Shown here piece after piece: positions 1 through 8,028 of a stretch of 64,000 nucleotides of DNA. The position numbers were made by a program, and so were the translations under genes. A model generated the notes under the pieces. It was not told the origin of the DNA. It saw only the letters and a list, made by a program, of their open reading frames with translations, and did no database searches. Origin of the DNA: Fidelibacterota bacterium (lineage in GTDB: Bacteria > Fidelibacterota > UBA8477 > JABMPR01); the NCBI GenBank assembly GCA_016844955.1, contig JAERTH010000042.1, positions 62,001 to 126,000 on the forward strand. Reading direction: 5' to 3'. Every line of letters begins with the position of its first letter. Position 1 is the stretch's first letter.

Positions 1-167
1 CATTCCGTGATGTTTGCGAATTTCTCAGCCTTCAAATAAAAAACATTTTCAATACTCAAATTCCTGTCTCATTTTATTAGCCTGATACGCTAACCCCACA
101 ATCAGTCCGGTTTACATCTTAGCAGCTGTGCCTGCTATTTTCATTTTTCAAAAACAGGGAGAATACT

Positions 168-845
168 ATGTCATCTGCACCAAATGAAGGTCATCGTCAG
201 CGATTACGAGATCGATTTTTCCAAAATGGGATTGATTCATTCCACGATTATGAAGTGTTGGAACTACTCCTGACTCTGGCAACTCCAAGAAAGGATATGA
301 AACCTCAGGCCAAGGAGTTAATCCGCAGATTTGGGTCTCTGGCATCAGTACTGGAAGCACCTACATCAGTATTGAAAGATGTAAAAGGCATGGGCTCTGC
401 CAATATTTTTGCACTCAAACTTCCCCACGCCGTTGGACGTCGATACTTGTTTGAGAAAACTCAGGGAAAAGACTATCTACGTTCCAGTAAAACTGTGAAA
501 GATTATCTCACCCACAATTTGAGGGAGCGTAATCGAGAGATATTTATGGTCATTTTTCTGGATGGTCAAAACCAGATCATAAAGATGGAGGAGTTATTTT
601 CAGGTTCGTTGACCACCTCGGCTATCTATCCCCGTGAAGTGGTTCAAAAGGTCCTGGACTATGACGCTGCCACAGTGATTCTGGTTCATAATCATCCGTC
701 TGGTTCATTAACACCTTCAGGAAGCGATCGGGCAGTGACCAAAAAATTACAGACGGCGCTGGCTGCCATTGATGTTGAAGTACTGGACCACCTGATTGTG
801 GGTGGCAATGACTTCTTTTCCTTTGCTGACCATCGATTGTTGTAA
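168..845 (+). CDS. radC: RadC family JAMM/MPN domain protein
   Basis: A 225-residue RadC family protein. The N-terminal part (roughly residues 45-85) contains a helix-hairpin-helix-like stretch ending in VKGMGSANIFALKL. The C-terminal half is the MPN/JAMM domain, with a conserved glutamate in MEELFSGS and the metal-binding HNHPSG motif near residue 174, followed by a downstream SGSD. These residues are those of a zinc metalloprotease-like fold. Despite the historical name, a DNA-repair role for the family is not established. The ATG start follows GGGAG at a 7-base distance. The length is normal for the family. It stands alone, followed by a repeat-flanked GIY-YIG gene. Confidence 0.93.
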   Translation: MSSAPNEGHRQRLRDRFFQNGIDSFHDYEVLELLLTLATPRKDMKPQAKELIRRFGSLASVLEAPTSVLKDVKGMGSANIFALKLPHAVGRRYLFEKTQGKDYLRSSKTVKDYLTHNLRERNREIFMVIFLDGQNQIIKMEELFSGSLTTSAIYPREVVQKVLDYDAATVILVHNHPSGSLTPSGSDRAVTKKLQTALAAIDVEVLDHLIVGGNDFFSFADHRLL

Positions 846-866
846 GCCCTACTCTTGAATAGTTCA

Positions 867-969
867 TGTCATTCTGAACGAAGTGAAGAATCTTGATCCT
901 GTACCACCACTCTCTAATCTCCCTGAATCACGATTGGGATCAAGATCCTTCGCCATGCTCAGGATGACA
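867..969. repeat. Dispersed imperfect palindrome, copy A
   Basis: About 103 bases beginning TGTCATTCTGAACGAAGTGA and ending CGCCATGCTCAGGATGACA. The two ends are imperfect inverted complements over about 33 bases each, separated by a non-conserved middle, so the transcript could fold into a long hairpin. A second copy lies at 1316-1417 in the same orientation; the outer arms are almost identical between copies while the middle has diverged. The two copies bracket the GIY-YIG gene at 987-1277. Confidence 0.85.
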
Positions 970-986
970 GAACAGGAATTTTTTCT

Positions 987-1277
987 ATGGCTAGATACTT
1001 TGTCTACATCATGACCAATCGATCTAAAACTTTATACACTGGCATTACAAATAATTTATCCCGTAGGATGAATGAGCATAGACTCCGCCAGGTGGCGGGA
1101 TTCACAAAGCGCTATAGTATTGATAAACTGGTATATTTTGAAGAATTCAATAGTCCGGAAGAAATAATTCGTAGAGGGAAGCAAATCAAAGGTTGGATTA
1201 GATTGAAGAAAATCCAGTTAACTGAATCAAATAATCCTAATTGGTTGGATTTGACTCAGGAAATAAATCCAGAATAA
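987..1277 (+). CDS. GIY-YIG single-domain nuclease-like protein (UPF0213/YhbQ type)
   Basis: A 96-residue single-domain GIY-YIG protein. The YVYIM-like opening is YFVYIMTN, the second half of the signature is YTGITNNLSRR, followed by EH, GFTKRY and RRGKQIKGW, all typical of stand-alone bacterial members. The fold is that of homing and repair nucleases, but the role of the single-domain family is not known. Nearly identical 100-bp palindromic repeats lie on both sides in direct orientation, which makes it look like a cargo gene carried between repeats rather than a resident housekeeping gene. Confidence 0.88.
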   Translation: MARYFVYIMTNRSKTLYTGITNNLSRRMNEHRLRQVAGFTKRYSIDKLVYFEEFNSPEEIIRRGKQIKGWIRLKKIQLTESNNPNWLDLTQEINPE

Positions 1278-1315
1278 ATTAGCGACACACCTCTGACTCC
1301 CGATCTTACGGTGCA

Positions 1316-1417
1316 TGTCATTCTGAACGAAGTGAAGAATCTTGATCCTATACCACACTTCCCCAGTTTTCTTGGATCACGATTGGGACCAAGATCCTTC
1401 GCCATGCTCAGGATGAC
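1316..1417. repeat. Dispersed imperfect palindrome, copy B
   Basis: The second copy of the palindrome at 867-969, again starting TGTCATTCTGAACGAAGTGA and ending near CTCAGGATGAC. It lies between the GIY-YIG gene and the end of the minus-strand acyltransferase gene and could also act as a bidirectional transcription-end hairpin, although no clear T-run follows it. Confidence 0.85.
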
Positions 1418-1436
1418 TCTATTTACGTCGCTGGGT

Positions 1437-2036
1437 TTATGTAGTTCTCAGCTCTTCCCGCAGAACAATATCCGATTCATCCTCGGGGTGATCGCCCCTG
1501 AAATCTTTGTAAAAATCCCGGATTATATCCATATCCTTTTTTATGTTTCCGCTTGGAATAAATGACAGTCCTGTCCCAACAATCTTGTTGGGGTAATCCA
1601 AATAGCCCAGTAAAAGAGGAACACGGGCCTTATTGGCAATATGGTAAAACCCGGATTTCCAGTGATCAGTTTTATGACGCGTGCCTTCAGGTGCAATGGC
1701 AATGATCAGGTTCTCAGTCTTTTTGAAATAGTCAGCGATCTGATCAACCACACCATGGGTTTTGCGACGATCCACAGGGATGCCACCCAACCATTTCATG
1801 AATGTTCCATAGGGCTTTTTAAAGAGGGTATGCTTACCCATCCAGGAGACCTTGATACGCCTAATAAACATGAACGCCAGTAAATAGCTGAAATCCCAAT
1901 TGCTGGTATGGGGTGCACAGAGCAGCATGAAATTTCCTGGGGGTGGTTGTTCTGCCTCTAGTTTCCAGCCAGTAATTTTCAGCCATAATCGACCCAAAAT
2001 TTGCTTAAAAACCCCAGATCGTTTTGCTTTTTTCAA
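1437..2036 (-). CDS. 1-acyl-sn-glycerol-3-phosphate acyltransferase-like protein
   Basis: A 199-residue membrane-associated acyltransferase of the PlsC/LPLAT superfamily, expected to transfer an acyl group to lysophosphatidate or a related lipid at the inner membrane. The catalytic HX4D motif appears as HTSNWD near residue 43, and the acyl-acceptor motif as PEGTR near residue 117. It is shorter than classical PlsC, like the many small LPLAT homologues. The start is TTG, 3 bases after the stop of the upstream flavoprotein, so the two genes are probably co-transcribed. Exact substrate is not determined by the sequence. Confidence 0.85.
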   Translation of the reverse strand: MKKAKRSGVFKQILGRLWLKITGWKLEAEQPPPGNFMLLCAPHTSNWDFSYLLAFMFIRRIKVSWMGKHTLFKKPYGTFMKWLGGIPVDRRKTHGVVDQIADYFKKTENLIIAIAPEGTRHKTDHWKSGFYHIANKARVPLLLGYLDYPNKIVGTGLSFIPSGNIKKDMDIIRDFYKDFRGDHPEDESDIVLREELRTT

Positions 2037-2039
2037 TGT

Positions 2040-3311
2040 TTAGCTCTCCAGTTTATTATTTCTCATTGAACGACCGGCTAAATGTCCTGTTGACCAACTT
2101 GATGTCAAATTATAGCCACCGGTCTCGCCATTTACATCGATGACCTCTCCAGCGAGGAAGAGGTTGGAAGTTAATTTAGATTCCATGCTTATTGGGTTTA
2201 TTTCCTTCAAGGAGACTCCCCCTGATGTAACAATTGCACGATCATATGAATCATGGCCAATAACCTGCATAGGAAATTCTTTTAGCAACAGACGTACCCT
2301 TTTGCGTTCTTCCCCTGTGATTTGGTGCAATTGCTTCTCTGGATCAACTTTTAGTAAATATATAAACAGATCTATCATTTTGAGTGGCAGTAGAGATTTC
2401 AGCATGGTTTTAAAGGTCTGTTTACTGTGATCGGATATTTCACGTAAAAGTCTCTGATCCAGTTTCTTGTGATCAAGCGCAGGCTTTAAATCGATTTTGA
2501 TACTCACTTCTGATGTATGATCCAACATACTCACCAGCAATTCACTCAATGTGAGAATAATGGGACCAGTGATCCCTTTGCGCATGAACATCATCTCACC
2601 AAACATCTCAGTAATCTTCTTGTTGGTATCCCAAACCGAGACTGCCACGTTCCTGAGCGTCAAGCCCTGGACTCGCTTGGCAATATCTCCTGCAGTGAGC
2701 ACTGGCACCAGGGATGGTGCTGTATCAACAATGGAGTGTCCAAATGACCTGGCCATAGAATAACCATCACCTGTGGATCCAGTGGCCGGATAACCAAGCC
2801 CCCCGGTTGTGATACACACCTGATCCGCCATTATTTGAAATGAGTGGCCGGCTTGTCGAACCTGAGCGGTAAACTGCCCATCATCATTTTTTGCCAATGC
2901 AGTTACTTGAGTCTTCATGGCAATAGGGATTTTCAATTCGCTGAGTTTTTTTTCAAAAGCCACGACAATATCGGTGGCCCGATCACTTTTACAGAAGTAG
3001 CGCCCCCCCCGTTCCAACTTTGTGGGGACCCCCATATCATTAATATATTTTAGCAAATCATGGTTGAAAAATTGCGAAAAAGCATATTTGAGAAAGCGTC
3101 CCTTTTTTCCAAAGCGATTGAGAAAACTCTGCATACCCTCTTCATTGGTGATATTGCAGCGTCCTTTACCAGAAATGCGCAGTTTGAGCCCAGTTTTGTG
3201 CATTTTTTCCAGCAAGATTATGCTGTGGCCAGAGCCATGGGCTTCCACGGCAGCCATCATGCCGGCTGGACCGGCCCCAATAATTACTGTATTGTAATGA
3301 GATTCAAGCAA
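2040..3311 (-). CDS. BaiN/YhiN (HI0933) family FAD-dependent oxidoreductase, paralog 1
   Basis: A 423-residue flavoprotein of the HI0933/YhiN/BaiN family. The N-terminal Rossmann dinucleotide motif is IIGAGPAGM, followed by the family signature ISGKGRCNITN, a central TGGLGYPATGSTGDG motif, and the C-terminal TSGGVSL ... FLAGEVIDVNGETGGYN segment that completes FAD binding. Family members are poorly characterised; some gut homologues reduce bile-acid intermediates, which should not be assumed here. A TTG start is used because the coding frame has no ATG upstream of the dinucleotide fold. A second copy of the family lies at 22351-23562. Confidence 0.9.
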   Translation of the reverse strand: MLESHYNTVIIGAGPAGMMAAVEAHGSGHSIILLEKMHKTGLKLRISGKGRCNITNEEGMQSFLNRFGKKGRFLKYAFSQFFNHDLLKYINDMGVPTKLERGGRYFCKSDRATDIVVAFEKKLSELKIPIAMKTQVTALAKNDDGQFTAQVRQAGHSFQIMADQVCITTGGLGYPATGSTGDGYSMARSFGHSIVDTAPSLVPVLTAGDIAKRVQGLTLRNVAVSVWDTNKKITEMFGEMMFMRKGITGPIILTLSELLVSMLDHTSEVSIKIDLKPALDHKKLDQRLLREISDHSKQTFKTMLKSLLPLKMIDLFIYLLKVDPEKQLHQITGEERKRVRLLLKEFPMQVIGHDSYDRAIVTSGGVSLKEINPISMESKLTSNLFLAGEVIDVNGETGGYNLTSSWSTGHLAGRSMRNNKLES

Positions 3312-3316
3312 AGGGA

Positions 3317-3874
3317 TCAGGAGTTTTTATCAGCTTGCCAATCAACTGCCAGAATACCGTAAACTGCAAGGTCAACAAACTGATCCCACTTGAGTGCATG
3401 CTGCTTCAAAAGGCCTTCTTTTTTCATCCCGATCTTTTCCATGACGCGTCCCGACGCAGGATTTCGAGTCATGTGAGAGGCTGTGACCTTATTTAAATTA
3501 AGTGCTTCAAACCCATAGTTGACTATTGCCCTGGCAGCCTCTGTGGCATAGCCCTGACCCCAAAATGGTTGACCAACCCAATAACCCAACTCAGCCCGGT
3601 TGAATCGCTGAGTAATGGTCAGACCAACAGCGCCAAGCAACTGTTCCGTCTTCTTGTCACATAAGGCAAAAATAACGCTCATTCCCGCATCATACTCTTC
3701 CTGGTGGCTCTCAATCCAGATTTCTGCCATTCCATTGATATAGGGATGGGGGATATTCAGGGTCATTTCAGCGACTTCATAGGTACCCGCCAGGCGCTGG
3801 ATTTCGGATGCATCAGATAATTGAAAGCCTCTCATATGGAGGCGATCTGTTGTTAATTCTGGATAATTATTCAT
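3317..3874 (-). CDS. RimJ/RimL-type GNAT N-acetyltransferase
   Basis: A GNAT-fold acetyltransferase of about 185 residues resembling RimJ/RimL ribosomal-protein N-terminal acetyltransferases. It opens with LTTDRLHMRGF, typical of the family, and carries GYWVGQPFWGQGYATEA, whose QGYATE segment binds acetyl-CoA. The open frame extends 13 codons further upstream, but that stretch runs through a perfect hairpin (3885-3917), so the ATG at 3874 is the better start. It lies between glmM and the BaiN-type flavoprotein, with 5 bases to the latter. The substrate is unknown. Confidence 0.85.
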   Translation of the reverse strand: MNNYPELTTDRLHMRGFQLSDASEIQRLAGTYEVAEMTLNIPHPYINGMAEIWIESHQEEYDAGMSVIFALCDKKTEQLLGAVGLTITQRFNRAELGYWVGQPFWGQGYATEAARAIVNYGFEALNLNKVTASHMTRNPASGRVMEKIGMKKEGLLKQHALKWDQFVDLAVYGILAVDWQADKNS

Positions 3875-3884
3875 AGTAGAGAAC

Positions 3885-3917
3885 AACCTTGCGAAGGTAT
3901 AAAGCCTTCGCAAGGTT
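3885..3917 (-). terminator. 13-bp perfect hairpin between glmM and the GNAT gene
   Basis: A perfect 13-bp inverted repeat, AACCTTGCGAAGG with its complement, separated by 7 bases. It begins 10 bases after the glmM stop in the direction of transcription. No T-run follows on the minus strand, so it is more likely an mRNA-stabilising or processing hairpin or a partial terminator than a full intrinsic terminator. Confidence 0.55.
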
Positions 3918-3926
3918 ATTTAAGAA

Positions 3927-5294
3927 TTACATCAGGTTTTGAATTTCAGTTTTAAACTCATTCACCAAAGAGGCTGCCACAGTGCGGCTGGAACCCTCGG
4001 CAAAAATCCTGACGATGGGTTCAGTATTGGAAGCACGGAAATGCACCCATCTATCCTTCCAGGAAATCTTGACACCATCTTCCAGATTGGGGACCAGGCT
4101 GGCGTACTTTTCAGCCAGCGCATTGAGGATTTCTGCTGGTTTATATCCCTGTACATTTATTTTGTCTTTCACCATTTCATAGCGGGGCAAATCATCAGCA
4201 ATTTCCCGAATCGATTGTCCAGTTTCAGCTAATAGTGAAAGAATCAGACCAGAAGCGACCAGAGAATCTCTTCCAAGATGGGATTCGGCGAGAATAACCC
4301 CTCCATTCCCCTCACCACCAATCAACGATTCGGTCTGTTGCATTTTTCGGGCTACATGAATTTCACCCACCGGGGTTCTTAATACTTTTCGTCCGTAGCG
4401 TTCTGCCAGATCATCCAAAGCCATGGTTGAACTAAGGTTGGTGACAATAGGTCGACGATCATCAGCAGCCGCATGTCGCAGGGCATGATAGGCCGCCAGC
4501 ACCAACGTATATTCCTCAACCAGGGGGTTACCATACTCATCGATGACCGCCAATCTGTCAGCATCGGGATCGGTAGCAATCCCTATATCGGCACCTTTTC
4601 GACTGACTTCATTACGCAATTCCATGAGGTTTTCCGGTAAGGGTTCAGGAGTATGAACAAAATTACCATCATTATCGCAATTGAGAGGAAATACTTCACA
4701 ACCAATGCGCTCCAGGAAAGCTGGTAATGCTTCAGATCCAGCACCATTAATGGCATCAATCACCACCTTGGGCTTACGTTGTCGAATCGCTTCAACATTC
4801 ACCAGGTCTAAAGCTATCACATTCTCTATATGGCGTTCGATACGTTCATCCAGGGTGGTTACCACGCCGGTGGCTTCTGCCTCCAGAGGACCACTTTTTT
4901 CAACCTTGGCCAGTTCGACTTGTAAGCGTCTATGTTCTTCGGAGTCCAGGAACAACCCTTCAGCGCCAACAAATTTCAGTGCATTCCATTCAATGGGGTT
5001 ATGACTGGCCGTTACAATGATACCACCTTTTGCATTCAGATCTTTCACCATCAGCTGAGCAGTCGGTGTAGGACAGATTCCACAGTCCACAATTTCACAG
5101 CCCATTTTGCTCAGAGTCTCTTCCACCACACCCTTAAACATCTCACCTGAAGGCCGACTGTCCTGTGCAATAATAATGCGACCGTTGTCCATCAACTGGG
5201 CAAATGCCCTGGTATAAACTTTTACAACCTCAGCATCAAATCCATCATCAATTATCCCACGTACTCCTGAGATTCCAGATATTAGTATTGGCAT
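3927..5294 (-). CDS. glmM: Phosphoglucosamine mutase / phosphohexomutase
   Basis: A 455-residue alpha-D-phosphohexomutase. The phosphoserine loop is TASHNP near residue 97, the magnesium loop is TDPDADR, the sugar-binding loop is GGEGNGG, and the C-terminal phosphate-binding site is RASNTEPIVRI. These four motifs in order define the superfamily. The length and the SGVRGI opening fit GlmM, which converts glucosamine-6-phosphate to glucosamine-1-phosphate for cell-wall UDP-GlcNAc, although a phosphomannomutase/phosphoglucomutase role cannot be excluded. It is the first gene of a minus-strand block continuing into a GNAT gene beyond a hairpin. Confidence 0.88.
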   Translation of the reverse strand: MPILISGISGVRGIIDDGFDAEVVKVYTRAFAQLMDNGRIIIAQDSRPSGEMFKGVVEETLSKMGCEIVDCGICPTPTAQLMVKDLNAKGGIIVTASHNPIEWNALKFVGAEGLFLDSEEHRRLQVELAKVEKSGPLEAEATGVVTTLDERIERHIENVIALDLVNVEAIRQRKPKVVIDAINGAGSEALPAFLERIGCEVFPLNCDNDGNFVHTPEPLPENLMELRNEVSRKGADIGIATDPDADRLAVIDEYGNPLVEEYTLVLAAYHALRHAAADDRRPIVTNLSSTMALDDLAERYGRKVLRTPVGEIHVARKMQQTESLIGGEGNGGVILAESHLGRDSLVASGLILSLLAETGQSIREIADDLPRYEMVKDKINVQGYKPAEILNALAEKYASLVPNLEDGVKISWKDRWVHFRASNTEPIVRIFAEGSSRTVAASLVNEFKTEIQNLM

Positions 5295-5321
5295 TTTTCC
5301 TCCCGATGTGATAAAGCCGAA

Positions 5322-5819
5322 TTAAATCAACCTGTATCCATATAAATGATCAATTGTTGTTTTTCCTATGGTGAATGGTTTACTCTCTTCAAAGATAAAC
5401 CCCTGACGAACATACCACTCAATGGCCGGTCTGTTTTCCACCATGACACCCAGCCACACCCGATCAGTCTCATATTTACTTCTGGCTATTTCAATTCCAT
5501 ATTCAAGCATTTGCTTGCCCAGTTGCAGTTTTTGAAACTGGGGCAGCACATAAAGCGATGTAACAAAAAAATCCTCATCCTGGATATTCCAATGGGTCTT
5601 GCTGTAGCCCACAGTTTGTTCGTCTGAAAAAGCTATACAGCCATCAACAATATTAGAGTTATAGAGTTGGCGGAGTTTGTCCAGGGCGTAGTATGAATCG
5701 TGAAAGCTCTGACGATCTTCTTCAGGGATAAAGGGTCCGTAGGCAGATTCCCAGGTATCCCAGGCAACCTGTTGTATGGCCCTCAAGTCAGATTCTAGCC
5801 AGGGACGCACACCATTCAT
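5322..5819 (-). CDS. GNAT family N-acetyltransferase
   Basis: A GNAT-fold acetyltransferase of about 165 residues. The open frame extends 22 codons further upstream into the DUF423 gene, but the family-like start is MNGVRPWLESD at 5819, one base after the DUF423 stop (TGA-A-ATG), a typical translational-coupling arrangement. The acetyl-CoA region reads LYVLPQFQKLQLGKQML, with Q-x-x-x-L-G-K in place of the commoner R-x-x-G-x-G. The later VMVENRPAIEWYVRQGF segment is characteristic of the fold. Substrate unknown. Confidence 0.82.
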   Translation of the reverse strand: MNGVRPWLESDLRAIQQVAWDTWESAYGPFIPEEDRQSFHDSYYALDKLRQLYNSNIVDGCIAFSDEQTVGYSKTHWNIQDEDFFVTSLYVLPQFQKLQLGKQMLEYGIEIARSKYETDRVWLGVMVENRPAIEWYVRQGFIFEESKPFTIGKTTIDHLYGYRLI

Positions 5820-5820
5820 T

Positions 5821-6198
5821 TCAGCCCGTCGCCTCGAGTAATGATAAAGCCAGCCAGATCCACCCAGCGATAAAAGCAACACCACCGAAGGGAGTAATCC
5901 CTCCCAAATATTTTTTACCAGTCACCGCCAGCAAATAAAGACTCCCAGAAAACAGGGCGATCCCTATGAGCAAAACAAAACCAACAATATTGATATCCAA
6001 TGGGGATACGAACTCGGAGTAGGCCGGTAGCAGCAACAGAACCAGGGAGTGAACCGCTTGATAAAATACGGCCTTTTCCCAGGTTTTCGAACTATGCTCA
6101 TCAAGTACAGATTTTAAAGCATGGGCCCCAAAGGCTCCCAGAACAACCATCAATCCACCTGAAATTGCGCCACATAGTGCAAAAAAAGTAGGCGACAT
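5821..6198 (-). CDS. DUF423 (YgdD family) small membrane protein
   Basis: A 125-residue inner-membrane protein with four predicted transmembrane helices. Family hallmarks are GAFGAHALK near residue 22, a YQAVHSL segment, an FSGSLY segment and a C-terminal PFGGVAFIAGW helix. The molecular function of DUF423 proteins is not known. It is 3 bases from the glycosyltransferase upstream and 1 base from the GNAT downstream, so it belongs to a three-gene operon. Confidence 0.88.
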   Translation of the reverse strand: MSPTFFALCGAISGGLMVVLGAFGAHALKSVLDEHSSKTWEKAVFYQAVHSLVLLLLPAYSEFVSPLDINIVGFVLLIGIALFSGSLYLLAVTGKKYLGGITPFGGVAFIAGWIWLALSLLEATG

Positions 6199-6200
6199 AA

Positions 6201-7253
6201 TTATTCCTTAATGTCCCGTACGCGCTTGCGGCCACACAAGAAATATTGAAAAAAGATGGACCCACTATACATACGTTTCAACGTCGCTGAAACTGCCTGG
6301 GGTTTACGCAATTTTCCTGCTTCCCGATGTTTCCGAAATAGCAGGAAAGGATGAAAGAAATTCCATCCAACAGAGGCAACAATAGCTGCCATTCGTTTCC
6401 AGTCCCTGATCAATGCCGAGAACACAAAAGCGACACCTTCCAGAACCAGTCGTGCTGGCAGAATCGCTGCCAGATATGCAACCGGGTAATTTTTTATAAT
6501 CATCATCAGGTTGTTGCGGTGATTCAGATATTTTTTTTGATATCGATCCGGTGGTAGTGTCCATCCAGAATGGTGGTAAATACGTGACGCTGGTGCATTG
6601 ACTACCCGCCAATCCGCATTTTGTAACCGCCAGCAAAGATCGATTTCTTCCATATGTGCGAAAAAATCTTCATCAAAAAGGCCCACTTCGTCTAATGCTG
6701 TGCCCCTCAGGAGCAGGGCTGTACCACTGGCCCAAAAAATATCCTGTGGTGTATCATAGTACCCATCATCGGCTTCTCTGGTGGTGAATATTCGCCCCAA
6801 CGCATAAGGAAAAGCCAGAACATCCAGCAACCCCCCAACACCTCCAGCATAATCAAATACAGTAGGGTCCTGAGCAGACATAATTTTGGGTTGAACTGCA
6901 GCAATTTTTGGGTCTGATTCCATTTGCTCTATCAGAGGTTCAATCCAGTCTGGATCATGGGTGGTGTCATTGTTCAAAATCAAGTAGTAGTCCGAATTTG
7001 TCTTTCTGACACCAACATTGCAACCACCGGCGAAACCCAGGTTTTCAGCATTTTCATAAACGGTAACGCTTGGAAATTCGCGATGAATTGCTTCAACACT
7101 ATTATCAGTGGAAGCGTTGTCCACAACAACCACATCAAGATTGTTATAGGTGGATGCTTCAAGGGACTTCAGGCAGGGTTCCAAAATTTCAAAACCGTTC
7201 CAATGCGGAATTATTACGGTAACCCGAGGACTGTTAGGATGCTCCATAGTCAT
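6201..7253 (-). CDS. Glycosyltransferase family 2 protein
   Basis: A 350-residue GT2 glycosyltransferase with the GT-A fold. The nucleotide-binding opening is VTVIIPHWNG, followed by VVVVDNASTDNS, and the metal/sugar-nucleotide loop is LNNDTTHDPDW near residue 95. The architecture, with a later EEIDLCWR acceptor region, resembles rhamnosyltransferases and related surface-polysaccharide enzymes. The C-terminal hydrophobic stretch around residues 255-275 could associate with the membrane. The start is taken at the first ATG; a second ATG lies two codons in. Sugar specificity is not visible. Confidence 0.88.
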   Translation of the reverse strand: MTMEHPNSPRVTVIIPHWNGFEILEPCLKSLEASTYNNLDVVVVDNASTDNSVEAIHREFPSVTVYENAENLGFAGGCNVGVRKTNSDYYLILNNDTTHDPDWIEPLIEQMESDPKIAAVQPKIMSAQDPTVFDYAGGVGGLLDVLAFPYALGRIFTTREADDGYYDTPQDIFWASGTALLLRGTALDEVGLFDEDFFAHMEEIDLCWRLQNADWRVVNAPASRIYHHSGWTLPPDRYQKKYLNHRNNLMMIIKNYPVAYLAAILPARLVLEGVAFVFSALIRDWKRMAAIVASVGWNFFHPFLLFRKHREAGKLRKPQAVSATLKRMYSGSIFFQYFLCGRKRVRDIKE

Positions 7254-7473
7254 AGCTTTGAAGATACACGAACGGGATAGGTATTCAAATCATTGTACAG
7301 AAATTTGATGCGTGATATTTCCACTTTGTTCGCATGGGGGCAGGCATCCATATCAAGAGATTGGTCAATTTCACTTTTGTAAGACAAGTATTTGATTCTG
7401 TTCAATATTTTTGTAAATATGACGCTCGATGCGAGAGATTACTATTTGACCATTAACAAAGCTGGAGGCTTTG

Positions 7474-7881
7474 ATGGATAACATTAGAGTTCGTGATTTT
7501 ATGACAAAAGATCTGGTGGTGTTTACACCAGAAATGGATATTTATGCAGCCATCGACGCACTGGTCAAATCTGAAATATCCGGAGCGCCTATTGTTGATG
7601 GTGAGGGCAAGCTGGTGGGCATTATCTCACAAAAAGATTGCCTGAGAACTCTTGCAAATGGTGTCTTCCATGACGCCCCTGCAGGACCGGTAAGTGAGTA
7701 CATGACTGAGGCCGTCATGAGTATTGGACCTGATATGGATATCTTTACTGTAGCTGACCTTTTCCTCAATAATGTATATCGTCGCATCCCTGTGGTTGAA
7801 AATGATATTGTAATTGGACAAATCAGCCGGCGTGACATCCTGCGCGCAATCCAACATATGGTTGGTGAAGCCAAGACTTAA
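7474..7881 (+). CDS. Tandem CBS-domain protein
   Basis: A protein of about 135 residues made of two CBS domains and little else. The first opens VRDFMTKDLVVF and closes LVGIISQKDCLR; the second opens VSEYMTEAVMSI and closes VIGQISRRDILR. Such pairs bind adenine nucleotides and act as energy sensors. An in-frame TTG lies one codon upstream, but the ATG at 7474 sits 5 bases after GGAGG and is preferred. It precedes the transhydrogenase genes by 147 bases, so a shared transcript is possible but not shown. Confidence 0.88.
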   Translation: MDNIRVRDFMTKDLVVFTPEMDIYAAIDALVKSEISGAPIVDGEGKLVGIISQKDCLRTLANGVFHDAPAGPVSEYMTEAVMSIGPDMDIFTVADLFLNNVYRRIPVVENDIVIGQISRRDILRAIQHMVGEAKT

Positions 7882-8028
7882 TTCTGTACCTTGCCCGCTG
7901 GCAAAGCGGTTCATATACATTTCTCAGATTTCTGAAAACTCCTATTGTCATGGGCGGGACATCAAATATCTTGGCGCCATGATAAATGATACAATATTTG
8001 TAATATTAACTAAAACAGGAGAGACCCA

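Noticed and set aside
622..867. Minus-strand frame across the radC end
   Set aside because: It lies antisense to the conserved MPN domain and shows no family features.
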